Shown: positions 6,916 to 15,114, counted from the stretch's first letter. The stretch: 24,735 nucleotides of DNA from CAZVIK01 sp964627045 (GCA_964627045.1 CAZVIK010000038.1:1-24735); one strand, 5' to 3'. Notes: generated from the sequence alone by a model not told the origin. Numbers and translations are program-made.

Positions 6916-7928
6916 GCACCCACCTCCACCGGGCCGCCCTCGCGGCAGGAGCGGTAGACCGCTGCGACGAACTCCAGCGCGCGGCATCCTTCCTCCCCCG
7001 CCACCAGCGGCTTCCGCCCGTCGCGGATGGCCTCGCCGAAATCGAGGAACTGGCGTTCAAAGGGGGTGAGCGGGATCGCCATCGGGTCCGAGGCGCCCGA
7101 CATCACGCTGGAGGCCAGCGGCGGCGCTTCCCCAGCGTCGTTGTCGACGTCCCACGTGGTGAGCTTGTCGCCGGAGATGACGGCCGTGCCCCGGGTGCCG
7201 TGAATCTCGATGCGCTCTGTGTAGCCCGGCCAAATCGAAGTGGACGCCTGAATCACGCCTGTGGCGCCGCTGCCGTACTGGATCAATGCGGATACCACGT
7301 CTTCCGATTCGATCCGGTGCGTGGCCGCCAACTGCCACATTCCCATCACGCGCCGCGCGGCGCCGGCGAACCACAGCAGCAGATCCACCTGGTGGATCGC
7401 CTGGTTGATCAGCGCCCCGCCGCCCTCGACGGCCCAGCTTCCCTTGATCGGCCGCGAGTAATATTCGTCCGAGCGGTGCCACTTCACGTAGGCGTCGGCC
7501 TGCACGATCCGGCCGAGCCGCCCTTCAGCCAGCGCCTTGGACAGAAACAGGCTGGCGTCGTCGAAGCGGTGTTGGCTGACCACGCCGAGCCGGATGCCCG
7601 CCAGCCGCGCCGTCTCCACCATCTGGCGCGCCGTTTCGACCGTCGTGGCGATCGGCTTTTGGACCTGAATGTGTTTGCCCGCGCGGGCGCAGGCTTCCAG
7701 AGGCTCCAGGCGGAAGTCGGGGAAGGTGCATACGTCGACGAAATCCACTTCGGCGTCGCTGCAAACCTCTTCGTAGCCCGGCACGAAGCGCGCGCCGCAG
7801 CGCTCGGCGAACGCCCGGCCCGTCCGCTCGTCTGCATCGGTGCAGACCGTTACCCGGTAGCCGATATTCCGGTAGGCCGCTGCGTGCTTCTGCGCGATTG
7901 CACCGGTCCCGATGATGCCAACCCTCAC
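6912..7928 (-). CDS. Gfo/Idh/MocA family NAD(P)-dependent oxidoreductase
   Basis: This 338-residue dehydrogenase of the Gfo/Idh/MocA family acts on sugars, inositols or similar polyols with NAD(P). The Rossmann fold starts at residue 1 (VGIIGTGAIAQKH, glycines 7-9). The usual EKP active-site segment is QKP here (90-92), keeping the Lys. The conserved C-terminal helix reads GGGALINQAIHQVDLL (169-184) with the expected His179. It is cytoplasmic, with no signal peptide. The GTG start at 7928 has AGGAG 9 nt upstream; a nearby ATG is out of frame. It is the first gene of the run with homoserine kinase and the ABC exporter, but no metabolic link to either is evident. Substrate unknown. Confidence 0.93.
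   Translation of the reverse strand: MRVGIIGTGAIAQKHAAAYRNIGYRVTVCTDADERTGRAFAERCGARFVPGYEEVCSDAEVDFVDVCTFPDFRLEPLEACARAGKHIQVQKPIATTVETARQMVETARLAGIRLGVVSQHRFDDASLFLSKALAEGRLGRIVQADAYVKWHRSDEYYSRPIKGSWAVEGGGALINQAIHQVDLLLWFAGAARRVMGMWQLAATHRIESEDVVSALIQYGSGATGVIQASTSIWPGYTERIEIHGTRGTAVISGDKLTTWDVDNDAGEAPPLASSVMSGASDPMAIPLTPFERQFLDFGEAIRDGRKPLVAGEEGCRALEFVAAVYRSCREGGPVEVGA
6921..6927 (-). promoter_or_regulatory. Shine-Dalgarno deciding the TTG start of homoserine kinase
   Basis: GGAGGTG (minus strand) sits inside the last codons of the oxidoreductase gene. The GGAGG core is 7 nt before the TTG at 6915, which supports translational coupling at the TTGA overlap. Confidence 0.7.
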
Positions 7929-7954
7929 GACGGCATTCTCCTTTTGAATCTCGA

Positions 7955-7960
7955 AGTATA
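7955..7960 (-). promoter_or_regulatory. Candidate -10 box for the Gfo/Idh operon
   Basis: TATACT on the minus strand lies 26 nt before the GTG start at 7928, within the 75-bp space after the isomerase-like gene. No good -35 element is visible, so the promoter is tentative. Confidence 0.35.
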
Positions 7961-8003
7961 CCGTAGGCCGGTGTGTCGCCTCGCGCCTAGCGCCGGCGCG
8001 CGG

Positions 8004-9623
8004 CTAGAGTCCGTTCTCGCTGCCGCAGATGAAGACTTCGATGCCCATGCCGCGGAACATGGCCGCCTTGGCGGCCAGGGCGAGGTTCGCCCCCTCGGCG
8101 TCCGGCGCGTACGCGACCTGGATGTGATTCGCCTTGTGCCGTCCCATGAACTGATCGCGCGAAACGCCGTAGGTGATGGCGTGCATCATCGGCCATTGTG
8201 GCGTCGTGATCCGCCCGCGCCGCCGGCTTTCTTCGAGCGGGAGCGCCACGGCGCGGCCCCGCCCCATATCTGCCTTCAGTGCGTCGCCTTCCACGAAGAT
8301 GCGGCTCCAGACGATCTCGCCGGGCTTACTTACCCCCGCCACCGTTCCGCCGCCCGACGGGAAGTACATGTGAGGCTGGCGATAACTGGTGGCGCCGCCA
8401 TAGCCGCCCTCCAGGTGGTTGGGCGGGACCGCGCCGGAGATCTCGAACACCCAGACGAACTGCTCCCGGCCGTCGATCTCGTAGTTCTCCCCGTAGCGCA
8501 CGTCGTGCAGCGTGGTCTCAGGGTCGAATCCCAGCCGCCGCCAGATCCGATTTGTCGCCAGCGCGTCCAGCCCGGCGCACTCGTCGACTTCGTTGAAGTG
8601 CGGCAGCGCCTGGCCCTCGTACAGGATGCGGCCGGTGGCCGGGTCCACGACCGGCGGACGCTCCACGTTGTTTAGCAGTCCTTCCACAAGGTCGGAGGCC
8701 GGCGCCAGGTCCTTCAATCCCTGCTGGTACTGGATACCGATGGTGTCGCAGCCGAAACGGTCCGCGATGCGAAGCGCGGCGATGTACATCTTGCACTGGC
8801 CCAGAATCTGCGCCTCGGTCAGATCCAGTTCGTGATCCGTGCCGGTGACGAACCGCATCCCGCGAAGCTCCAGCCATGAGTACACGGCGCGGGCTTCCTC
8901 CTCCGGCACGGTCAGCATCTCGGCGTAGAGCGCCGACTGGCTTAGGCGCTCCTTGAATACGCCCGTGCCGTGCAGCAGCGCGTCGGGGATGATGGCGTTG
9001 TACATCCCCATGCAGCCTTCGTCGAAGATCCCCATGATCGCCTTTTCGCGGCGGAGTTCTTCGGCAAGCTGGCCGCCCAGTTCTTCGGCCGCCGGCGGCA
9101 AGGCGATCCCGCCGAGCGGACGCACGTGGCTGGAATCGTGGACCACCGGCGCGTCGTTGAGCCAACGGCGCAGCCCGGAGAGGAAGTATTCGTCGGTGAA
9201 CTCCTCGCTCCACAGAGTGCTGTAGGGAACGCCTGCCTTCGTGAGGCACCCGTTCAGGTTCAACATGCCCACCAGGCCCGGCCATTCGCCGCTCCAGTTG
9301 GCGATGGTGAGGATGGGCCCGCAGTGGGTCCACAGCCCCGGCAACACGTGGTGGCTGTACTGCCAGACGGCCTCGGCGACGATCAGCGGCGATTGCGGCG
9401 AAATCTGCCGGAACACCTCCATGCCGTGCTTCTGGGAATCGATGAAACCGTGGCCTTTTTCGGGGATGAAGCGGTGGCCGCGGCGCACGTCTCCGCCCTC
9501 GCGGCGCACCGCGGCGTAGACCGCCTCCTCCATTTTCTGCTGGGCGGGCCAGCATTCGCGGTTGGCGGAGTCGCGCAGATCTCCGCTGGCGACCAGGATG
9601 ACCGGTTCGAACATGCAGATCAT
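8004..9623 (-). CDS. L-fucose/L-arabinose isomerase-like protein
   Basis: This 539-residue cytoplasmic protein resembles the L-fucose isomerase/L-arabinose isomerase superfamily in size and sequence style (VILVASGDLRDS at the start; FDEGCMGMYNAI about midway; IGIQYQQGLKDLAP; C-terminal FMGRHKANHIQVAY). True members interconvert aldose and ketose sugars with a divalent metal. I cannot confirm the catalytic metal ligands by eye, so it may be a divergent homologue with another substrate. It starts 10 bp after the methyltransferase stop, which suggests a two-gene operon. M1 at 9623 and M4 at 9614 are both possible starts, and neither has a strong ribosome site. The superfamily call is moderately sure; the substrate is unknown. 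Confidence 0.75.
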   Translation of the reverse strand: MICMFEPVILVASGDLRDSANRECWPAQQKMEEAVYAAVRREGGDVRRGHRFIPEKGHGFIDSQKHGMEVFRQISPQSPLIVAEAVWQYSHHVLPGLWTHCGPILTIANWSGEWPGLVGMLNLNGCLTKAGVPYSTLWSEEFTDEYFLSGLRRWLNDAPVVHDSSHVRPLGGIALPPAAEELGGQLAEELRREKAIMGIFDEGCMGMYNAIIPDALLHGTGVFKERLSQSALYAEMLTVPEEEARAVYSWLELRGMRFVTGTDHELDLTEAQILGQCKMYIAALRIADRFGCDTIGIQYQQGLKDLAPASDLVEGLLNNVERPPVVDPATGRILYEGQALPHFNEVDECAGLDALATNRIWRRLGFDPETTLHDVRYGENYEIDGREQFVWVFEISGAVPPNHLEGGYGGATSYRQPHMYFPSGGGTVAGVSKPGEIVWSRIFVEGDALKADMGRGRAVALPLEESRRRGRITTPQWPMMHAITYGVSRDQFMGRHKANHIQVAYAPDAEGANLALAAKAAMFRGMGIEVFICGSENGL

Positions 9624-9633
9624 TCTGCCACAG

Positions 9634-10794
9634 CTAGACCAGATCCAGCGGCAGATTCGCGTCCCCGGCGGCGCAGCCCTCGCGGGCGAAGGAGACCACC
9701 AGCCCCAGTTCGCGCCGGTCGCCCTCCGTGGGCGGGACGGTCTTGTCCACTTCGAACTCGATTTCGGCGGCTGTGCCGGTCATGGCGCCCGCTGGGATGG
9801 GCTGCTGGTAACGGCACTCCCCGCCTTCGGCGTAAACCTGCGGCGGAAGCCGATGCCCGTTCAGTCTGGCGCTGAGCGTGACGGGGCCGAGTTCGGGCGG
9901 AAGAAAGAAGTCGAAGGTCAGCATGTCGCAGCGGCCAGGCTGCGGGGCCTCCAGCCGCGCCGAGAACCGCCGCATGGTCCAGCGGAAATGACCCGCCTCC
10001 ATGGGATGCCAGCCGTCCAATAGCGCCACCGTCCATTGACGGTCGAACAGCGGGCTGCGCAGCAGGCAGAAGGCGCGCTGATCGCCCTTGGCGCTCACCG
10101 GGTCGGAGCCTTTCTGGCACCCGGTGGTGAGGTAGTCGCAGATCTCCCAACCGGTGCGCTTCAGGATGCGGCGCAGACCGGCCTCCGAGAAGATCCAGAA
10201 ATTGGTGGGGTCGTTGTTGGTCTCGAACTCATCCACCAGGTAGGCGACCGGCAGTTCGCTCACGTCGGTCTTTCCATCGGGGGAAACGCCGGCCACCCGC
10301 GTGCTGAGCAGGCAGTAATGTGCCGACCGCGCCATCTTCTCCAGCAGGTAGTAGGGGTTTTTCAAGTGGTAAAGAACCCCGAGGCAAAGGGCCAGTCCGT
10401 AGCCGCTCTGCGGCAGGGCGAACTGCTCGTCGAGGTTGACTTCGAAGGTCTCGACCTTGGAGTCCAACGCCCGTTTAAGCGCCGCGACGCCTCGCATCTG
10501 GTTGAAGTTCGACGCCGAGTAGTCCAGCGCGTGCACGCGGCAGCCGAGCGAGTCGAAGAGAAACGAGAGATCGCCGTCGCCGCAGCCGATGTCCAACACC
10601 GGGCGTGGCCCGGCGAGCGCCAGCAGATCCCGGTGCCCGGCCGTCAGCATTGCGTCCAACACCGAAAACACCAGCAGCGTGTCGTAGGGATACCAGGCCA
10701 GGTCGGCTCCGCCCAGCTTCTTCTTTAGCTTGTTCAGCTTGACGCGGAACTCGCCCGCGCGGCGGCGCATCTCTTCCAGGCTCATCGGGCTCAT
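9634..10794 (-). CDS. Class I SAM-dependent methyltransferase with C-terminal beta-rich domain
   Basis: This protein of about 386 residues has a SAM-dependent methyltransferase domain (about 60-225). Motif I is VLDIGCGDGD (67-75), motif II the acidic end of HALDYS (88-93), and a later strand reads LALCLGVLYHLKNPYYLL, as in the CmoB/DUF1698-like group. The last roughly 140 residues look like a separate beta-rich domain. A basic helical N-terminus (KLNKLKKKLGG) precedes the fold. I chose ATG 10794. A TTG at 10803 lies in the same frame, but a TATACT -10 box at 10814-10809 would put the transcript start almost on it. It is followed after 10 bp by the isomerase-like gene, so a sugar or glycan substrate is possible but unproven. 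Confidence 0.85.
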   Translation of the reverse strand: MSPMSLEEMRRRAGEFRVKLNKLKKKLGGADLAWYPYDTLLVFSVLDAMLTAGHRDLLALAGPRPVLDIGCGDGDLSFLFDSLGCRVHALDYSASNFNQMRGVAALKRALDSKVETFEVNLDEQFALPQSGYGLALCLGVLYHLKNPYYLLEKMARSAHYCLLSTRVAGVSPDGKTDVSELPVAYLVDEFETNNDPTNFWIFSEAGLRRILKRTGWEICDYLTTGCQKGSDPVSAKGDQRAFCLLRSPLFDRQWTVALLDGWHPMEAGHFRWTMRRFSARLEAPQPGRCDMLTFDFFLPPELGPVTLSARLNGHRLPPQVYAEGGECRYQQPIPAGAMTGTAAEIEFEVDKTVPPTEGDRRELGLVVSFAREGCAAGDANLPLDLV

Positions 10795-10808
10795 GTGTCG
10801 CAAGAGCC

Positions 10809-10814
10809 AGTATA
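10809..10814 (-). promoter_or_regulatory. Candidate -10 box for the methyltransferase/isomerase pair
   Basis: TATACT on the minus strand lies 14 nt before the ATG at 10794, in the 81-bp divergent space shared with scpA. The very short leader implied would be nearly leaderless. No clear -35 is seen. Confidence 0.35.
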
Positions 10815-10875
10815 GCGGGCCCTCCGGCGCGAGCCCCGGCGGCCGCCTCCCACCGCGCCACCATGCACGGCGCGC

Positions 10876-11679
10876 ATGCTATCGTTGGAAGTTGTGTCGT
10901 CGCCGTTAAATTTCCACCTGGAGCACTATGAGGGACCCCTCGATCTGCTGCTGGACCTGATCCGCAAGCAGGAGATCGATATCTACGACATCCCCATCGC
11001 CTCCATCACCGCCCAGTACCTGGAATACATGCAGCGCGCGCTGGCCACCGACGTCGAACTGGGCGCGGAATTTGTCTACATGGCGGCGACGCTGATTCAT
11101 ATCAAGTCGCGTATGTTGCTCCCGCGCGACCCGGCGCTTGAGGAGATCGCTCCGGAAGAGGACCCCCGCCTGGAGCTGGTGGAGCGCCTGTTGGAGCATG
11201 AGCGGTTCAAGAGCGCCGCCGAGATGTTGCAACAAAAGCTGCTGGTCGAGGAGAACGTCTGGTCCAACCCCCAGATCCACGCCTTTCTGGACGAAAGCGA
11301 GACTCCGGAGCTGGCCGTGAGCCTGTTCGATCTGGTGAAGACCTTCCAACAGGTGCTGGACCGGGCCAAGAATCGCCCCATCTACGAGATCGAGAAGGAA
11401 GAGATCGGCGTCCCGGACATGATACAGGCGCTGCGCGGTATGCTCGAAAGTCTGCCGTCCAAGGAGTCGCTGTCGTTTGTGGAGTTGCTCGAACGGCAGC
11501 GCAGCCGGCGCGCCATGGTGGTGCTGTTCCTGGCGATCCTGGAAATGGTGAAGTTGCAGGCCATCACCTTGAGCCAGCGCGACGTTTTCGGCGACATCGC
11601 CATCCGCCGGCATAGCCGCTACGGCGAGGTGTTCTCCTCCGATGAGGCGCTGGCCGCCATCGAAAAGGGCTATCAATAG
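10876..11679 (+). CDS. scpA: Segregation and condensation protein A
   Basis: ScpA is the kleisin of the bacterial SMC condensin; it bridges SMC heads and binds ScpB to organise and segregate the chromosome. This 267-residue protein shows the diagnostic N-terminal FHLEHYEGPLDLLLDLI, the DIYDIPIASITAQYLEYM segment, the long helical middle, and a C-terminal winged helix (about 190-265) ending LAAIEKGYQ. Length matches the family. Start choice is uncertain: ATG at 10876 has no Shine-Dalgarno sequence, and a GTG at 10894 (MSSPLNFHLEHYEG) would also fit the family N-terminus. scpB follows 5 bp after the stop, as usual. Confidence 0.95.
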   Translation: MLSLEVVSSPLNFHLEHYEGPLDLLLDLIRKQEIDIYDIPIASITAQYLEYMQRALATDVELGAEFVYMAATLIHIKSRMLLPRDPALEEIAPEEDPRLELVERLLEHERFKSAAEMLQQKLLVEENVWSNPQIHAFLDESETPELAVSLFDLVKTFQQVLDRAKNRPIYEIEKEEIGVPDMIQALRGMLESLPSKESLSFVELLERQRSRRAMVVLFLAILEMVKLQAITLSQRDVFGDIAIRRHSRYGEVFSSDEALAAIEKGYQ

Positions 11680-11684
11680 CGTTG

Positions 11685-12467
11685 ATGAATTACGACGAGA
11701 GCATCGTTCCGGAAGAGACGCCGCAAGTGACCGCCGAGCAGTTGGCGTTGGAGCCGCCACCGGAGGCCTCCGACACGGCCGGCGAGCGGTTGCGGGCCAT
11801 TCTGGAGGCCATCGTCTACGTGACCGACGAGCCGCTGACCGCGGATCAGATCGCCGATGCGCTCGGGGAACCGCGGGCGCGCGTGGCGCAGGTACTCGAA
11901 GCCATCGTGGCCGAATTCAGCCTTCCGCATCACGGGCTCACGGTCCGCGAGGTGGCCGGTGGCTACAAAATGTCCACCAAGCCCGAGCATCACGACGCCA
12001 TCCGCGCCTTCGTGAAGCGATTGCAGGCGCCGTTGAAACTGTCGATGGCCGCGCTGGAGACTCTGGCCGTGGTGGCCTACAAGCAGCCCGTGACCGCGCC
12101 GGAGATCATGGAGATCCGCGGCGTCCAGGGCGCCGGAGTCCTTAAGACCCTGCTCGACCGAAAGCTCATCGCCACCGCCGGCCGCAAGAACGTGATTGGC
12201 AAGCCGATCCTCTACAAAACCACCAAGGACTTCCTGGTTCAATTCGGCCTGAAGGAGATCAGCGAGCTGCCGACACTGAAGGAGTTCGAAGAACTCCGCC
12301 ACATGGCCTTGGGAGACGAGCCCGCCGATTTGACGCCGCCTTCGCCGGGTGCGGAACCCGCCGCCACCGATGCGGAACCCGGGGGCGAGCCGGTGCCGGA
12401 AATGGAAGTCGAACTGGGGCCGGAGCCGGAAACCGAATCGCAGCCCCAGCCCGCCGCCGAGGAGTGA
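11685..12467 (+). CDS. scpB: Segregation and condensation protein B
   Basis: ScpB dimers bind the ScpA kleisin in the SMC-ScpAB complex. This 260-residue protein has the two winged-helix domains of the family (about 30-110 and 110-190). The hallmark segment ALETLAVVAYKQPVTAPEI is followed by IRGVQGAGVLKTLLDRKLI and GRKNVIGKPILYKTTKDFL. ATG 11685 is preferred over the TTG immediately before it. A disordered N-terminus (about 1-28) and an unusually long Pro/Glu-rich acidic tail of about 50 residues flank the core. Its TGA overlaps the rluB ATG by one base, indicating translational coupling. Confidence 0.95.
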   Translation: MNYDESIVPEETPQVTAEQLALEPPPEASDTAGERLRAILEAIVYVTDEPLTADQIADALGEPRARVAQVLEAIVAEFSLPHHGLTVREVAGGYKMSTKPEHHDAIRAFVKRLQAPLKLSMAALETLAVVAYKQPVTAPEIMEIRGVQGAGVLKTLLDRKLIATAGRKNVIGKPILYKTTKDFLVQFGLKEISELPTLKEFEELRHMALGDEPADLTPPSPGAEPAATDAEPGGEPVPEMEVELGPEPETESQPQPAAEE

Positions 12468-13198
12468 TGGCCGAAGAGCGTCTCCAGAAGATCCTCGCGC
12501 GCGCCGGTGTTACCAGCCGGCGGAAGGCCGAGGACTTGATTCTCGCCGGGCGCGTCGCCGTGAACGGAGCGGTGGTTGACCGCCTGGGGAGCAAGGCCGA
12601 TTTCGACCGGGACCACATCAAGCTCGACGGGCGTCTGTTGCGGCCCCCGCGCCGGTTGGTCTACGTCGCGCTCTACAAGCCCGTCGGAGTGGTGACGACG
12701 GCGCACGACCCCGAGGGCCGCCAGACCGTCCTGGATCTGGTGCGCGGCTTGAAGGTCCGGGTGTTTCCGGTGGGACGCTTGGATTATCACAGCGAGGGCC
12801 TGTTGCTTTTGACCAACGACGGGGAGTTTGCCAACCGGATCACCTCTGCCTCCAGCCACGTGCCGAAGACCTACTTGGCGAAGGTCACCGGCGCGCTGAC
12901 CCCGGAGCAGGAGGCGGCGTTCCGGGAGGGAATCCCCATGCACGGGCGCCGTACCGCGCCGGCCGGCTTGCGGTTGTCCCGGCGCGGGGAAAACCCTTGG
13001 TACGAAGTGCGTCTCATTGAGGGCCGGCAGAACCAGGTGCGCATCATGTTCAAGCACTTTGGGCTGTTGGTGGAGAAGCTGAAGCGGACGCGAATCGGGC
13101 ATCTCGAATTGGGACGGCTCAGTCCCGGCGACTTCCGGTTTCTCACGCCCGCCGAAGTGGAACGATTCAAGAGTCCTGCGGAGAAAGCCCATGCCTGA
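12467..13198 (+). CDS. rluB: rRNA pseudouridine synthase, RluB/RsuA family
   Basis: This 243-residue pseudouridine synthase of the RsuA/RluB/E/F group isomerises uridine in rRNA; RluB acts near position 2605 of 23S rRNA. It has an N-terminal S4 RNA-binding domain (1-60, ERLQKILARAGVTSRRKAE), then KPVGVVTTAHDPEGR (71-85) and the catalytic loop GRLDYHSEGLLLLTNDGE with Asp106. The scpA-scpB-rluB order is a classical conserved neighbourhood and favours RluB over RsuA. ATG 12467 shares its A with the scpB stop and has GGAG just upstream; an in-frame GTG at 12464 is less likely. The 3' end overlaps the next gene by 8 bp. Confidence 0.93.
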   Translation: MAEERLQKILARAGVTSRRKAEDLILAGRVAVNGAVVDRLGSKADFDRDHIKLDGRLLRPPRRLVYVALYKPVGVVTTAHDPEGRQTVLDLVRGLKVRVFPVGRLDYHSEGLLLLTNDGEFANRITSASSHVPKTYLAKVTGALTPEQEAAFREGIPMHGRRTAPAGLRLSRRGENPWYEVRLIEGRQNQVRIMFKHFGLLVEKLKRTRIGHLELGRLSPGDFRFLTPAEVERFKSPAEKAHA

Positions 13199-13595
13199 GG
13201 CCGGCCTCATTCGGGAGTTGCTGCAATCCTCGCGGGTCATCGCGGTAGTGGGTCTGTCCGGAAACCGGCGGCGCCCCCGCCACGGCGTTTCCGAGTACAT
13301 GCAGCAGGCCGGGTATCGCATCATTCCGGTGAACCCGAACGAGTCCGAAGTGCTCGGCGAACGCTGCTACGCCACGCTCGCCGATGTCCCCGAGCCCATC
13401 GACATCGTCGACATTTTCCGGCGGCCCGAGTTTGTGCCGGCAATCGTGGAAGAGGCGATCCGCGTCGGCGCCAAGGCCGTCTGGATGCAGGAAGGCGTGA
13501 TCCATGAAGACGCGGCGGCCAGGGCTCGCGCCGCCGGGCTGAGCGTGATCATGGACCGCTGCATTCTGAAGGAACACCGCCGGTTCTTCCGTTGA
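13191..13595 (+). CDS. CoA-binding domain protein (YccU-like)
   Basis: This 134-residue single-domain protein has a CoA-binding Rossmann fold: VIAVVGLSGNRRRPRHGV at the N-terminus, GYRIIPVNPNESEVLGE, DIVDIFRRPEFVP, and AVWMQEGVIHEDAAARA near the C-terminus. The domain is shared with the alpha subunit of succinyl-CoA synthetase, but the stand-alone form has no known reaction. The ATG lies inside the last codons of rluB (8-bp overlap), so the two are probably translated together. The gene ends 22 bp from the convergent phosphodiesterase gene. Family call is firm; role unknown. Confidence 0.92.
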   Translation: MPEAGLIRELLQSSRVIAVVGLSGNRRRPRHGVSEYMQQAGYRIIPVNPNESEVLGERCYATLADVPEPIDIVDIFRRPEFVPAIVEEAIRVGAKAVWMQEGVIHEDAAARARAAGLSVIMDRCILKEHRRFFR

Positions 13596-13617
13596 ATGGC
13601 GCGGTCGCGGACGGGTG

Positions 13618-14466
13618 TCAGTGCAACCCGCGCTGCTTCAGGTAGGCGAGGAGCGCCGCTGGGTCGTCCGTGATTATGGCGTCAACGCCCGCCGCCACCA
13701 GGCGGTCCCAATCGGCGCTGGTGTTGGCGGTCCACGGAACCACCTGCAACCCGGCATCGTGGGCCGCGCGGACCTGTTCCGGAGTCACCAGCGACTTTTC
13801 CGGCGCCGCGATCGGCGCTCCCACCTCGCGCGCCATCGCCACCCAGTCCCGCGGGGGGCCGGTGTAGAGCGTAGCCAGGCGAAGCGCGGGGTCCAGCTTT
13901 TTCATTGCCGTAAGCGTGCGGAAGTCGAACGACTGCACGATCACGCGGCCCTCCAGTTTGTGGTGCCGCACCGCCTCCAGAACCATCCTTGCGAACTCCT
14001 CGGGGGGCGGCGTGAGTTCCGGGCGGTCCGGGAAGCTCTTGATCTCGATGTTGAACTCGAAATCGCCGCGTGAAGCGAGCGAGAGAACCTCGTCCAGGGA
14101 CGGTACCCGGGAGCCCGGCTGTGGCACCTGCATCGGGAAGGCCGGATTCGGCTTCGCGCCGCAGTCCCATCGCCGCACTTCCGCAAAGGTAATTTGACGG
14201 ATGACCGCGCCCGCCGGGCCGCCGGTACACACCGGCGGGGCCAGCACCGGGTCGTGGGAGACCACCACGACGTCGTCCTTTGTGACGGCGAGATCGAGTT
14301 CCAGAACGTCGGCTCCGGCCTGGATGGCGTACTCGAATGCGGCCATCGTGTTTTCCGGCCGGACCGTGCGTGCGCCGCGGTGGCCGTGCACCAGGACCTT
14401 CGGCGGGCCCGCCGCCGGAAGGCCCATCGTCAGCAGAATCATTAGAGCGAAGATCGGGATGCGCAT
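13618..14466 (-). CDS. Secreted glycerophosphodiester phosphodiesterase
   Basis: This 282-residue GDPD family enzyme hydrolyses glycerophosphodiesters to glycerol-3-phosphate and an alcohol. An N-terminal signal sequence (about 1-19, FALMILLTMGLPAAG) implies export. Catalytic features are in place: HGHRG (27-31), PENT (37-40), ELD (56-58) and SHDP (70-73), followed by NIEIKSFP and the C-terminal VVPWTANTSADWDRL and DAIITDDP. Length suits a GDPD domain with no extra modules. ATG 14466 begins right at the signal peptide. A 231-bp leader upstream holds a large imperfect inverted repeat and a short palindrome, which could be regulatory. It converges on the CoA-binding gene. Confidence 0.93.
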   Translation of the reverse strand: MRIPIFALMILLTMGLPAAGPPKVLVHGHRGARTVRPENTMAAFEYAIQAGADVLELDLAVTKDDVVVVSHDPVLAPPVCTGGPAGAVIRQITFAEVRRWDCGAKPNPAFPMQVPQPGSRVPSLDEVLSLASRGDFEFNIEIKSFPDRPELTPPPEEFARMVLEAVRHHKLEGRVIVQSFDFRTLTAMKKLDPALRLATLYTGPPRDWVAMAREVGAPIAAPEKSLVTPEQVRAAHDAGLQVVPWTANTSADWDRLVAAGVDAIITDDPAALLAYLKQRGLH

Positions 14467-14510
14467 AGAAATCGGGACTCCGCCTTCATTCTGGCCGGGT
14501 CGGACGGCGT

Positions 14511-14565
14511 GCCCACGGCTTCACTCTTGCCGTGATGCGCCGAATCACGGTGACGCAAGATGGGC
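14511..14565. repeat. Imperfect long inverted repeat in phosphodiesterase leader
   Basis: Three nested arms pair in order: GCCCA (14511-14515) with TGGGC (14561-14565), TCTTGC (14525-14530) with GCAAGA (14555-14560), and CCGTGAT (14530-14536) with ATCACGG (14544-14550) around a 7-nt loop. Bulges separate the arms. It could fold as an RNA hairpin in the 5' leader of the minus-strand phosphodiesterase gene or be a dispersed palindromic element. It lacks a T-run on either side, so a simple intrinsic terminator is unlikely. Confidence 0.5.
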
Positions 14566-14612
14566 TGACCGGCTCGCCTGAGCTTCATGACGGCGTCTCA
14601 ATGATAGCAGGG

Positions 14613-14625
14613 CCAAGTCACTTGG
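14613..14625. repeat. Short perfect palindrome CCAAGT-c-ACTTGG
   Basis: A 6-bp perfect inverted repeat around a single C sits in the 231-bp non-coding space between the DUF192 stop and the phosphodiesterase start. Its size suits a dimeric-regulator operator. No partner or promoter can be assigned. Confidence 0.35.
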
Positions 14626-14697
14626 CAGCGTCGATCCGGTTTCGGTTTGGTGAAGAGAAGATGCCGGGGTGCACCTGGAACGGCAGTGTCTACCGCC

Positions 14698-15057
14698 TCA
14701 GACTTCCTGCGGGTGGAACTCGAGTTGATCGCCGGGAACGGTGCCGGTCGCATCGATGGTCCCGGTGGGCAGTTCCAGCACCGAGTGAGCCCACAGGTGC
14801 AGTGAGATCCGTCGCGGGACCATGTGCCGGCGCACCTTGACCACCTTCTTGGAGCGATCCAGAAACACCACGTCGATGGGGAACTTCATTCCGAACGTGT
14901 GGATCCCTTCGCAGGGGACGATCCACAGGCCGTGTCCGGCCGGCAGGCTTTCGTGCTTAAGCAGGCCCACGCAGCGGGTGACGCTGGTGTCGGCGATCCC
15001 CGCTTGCGTCGCCAGGACGCTGGAGCGGGACGGGTTGCGTACCAGAAGCGTTGACAT
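14698..15057 (-). CDS. DUF192 family protein
   Basis: This 119-residue DUF192 protein is a small beta-rich domain of unknown biochemical role, found in bacteria and archaea. The signature GLWIVPCEGIHTFGMKFPIDVVFLD (about 44-68) and preceding RCVGLLKHESLPAG are clear, as is SVLELPTGTID near the end. I start it at ATG 15057 (MSTLLVRNPSRSS), where family similarity begins. An in-frame TTG at 15108 would add 17 residues with no similarity. Most homologues are exported, but I see no signal peptide here, so it may be cytoplasmic. It follows the secreted helical-repeat gene by 57 bp on the same strand. Confidence 0.88.
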   Translation of the reverse strand: MSTLLVRNPSRSSVLATQAGIADTSVTRCVGLLKHESLPAGHGLWIVPCEGIHTFGMKFPIDVVFLDRSKKVVKVRRHMVPRRISLHLWAHSVLELPTGTIDATGTVPGDQLEFHPQEV

Positions 15058-15114
15058 TCGCGCGCCGCCCGCACCATCCCTACGCGGAGAGTGCGGGCGG
15101 GCACCCAATCACTT

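Noticed and set aside
7200..8675. 491-residue plus-strand frame opposite the oxidoreductase and isomerase genes
   Set aside because: Two genuine families are encoded on the other strand; the plus frame is Arg/His/Ala-rich and matches nothing.
14532..14840. Possible small plus-strand gene in the space before the phosphodiesterase gene
   Set aside because: The frame has no ribosome site, no recognisable sequence, and runs into the DUF192 gene on the other strand.
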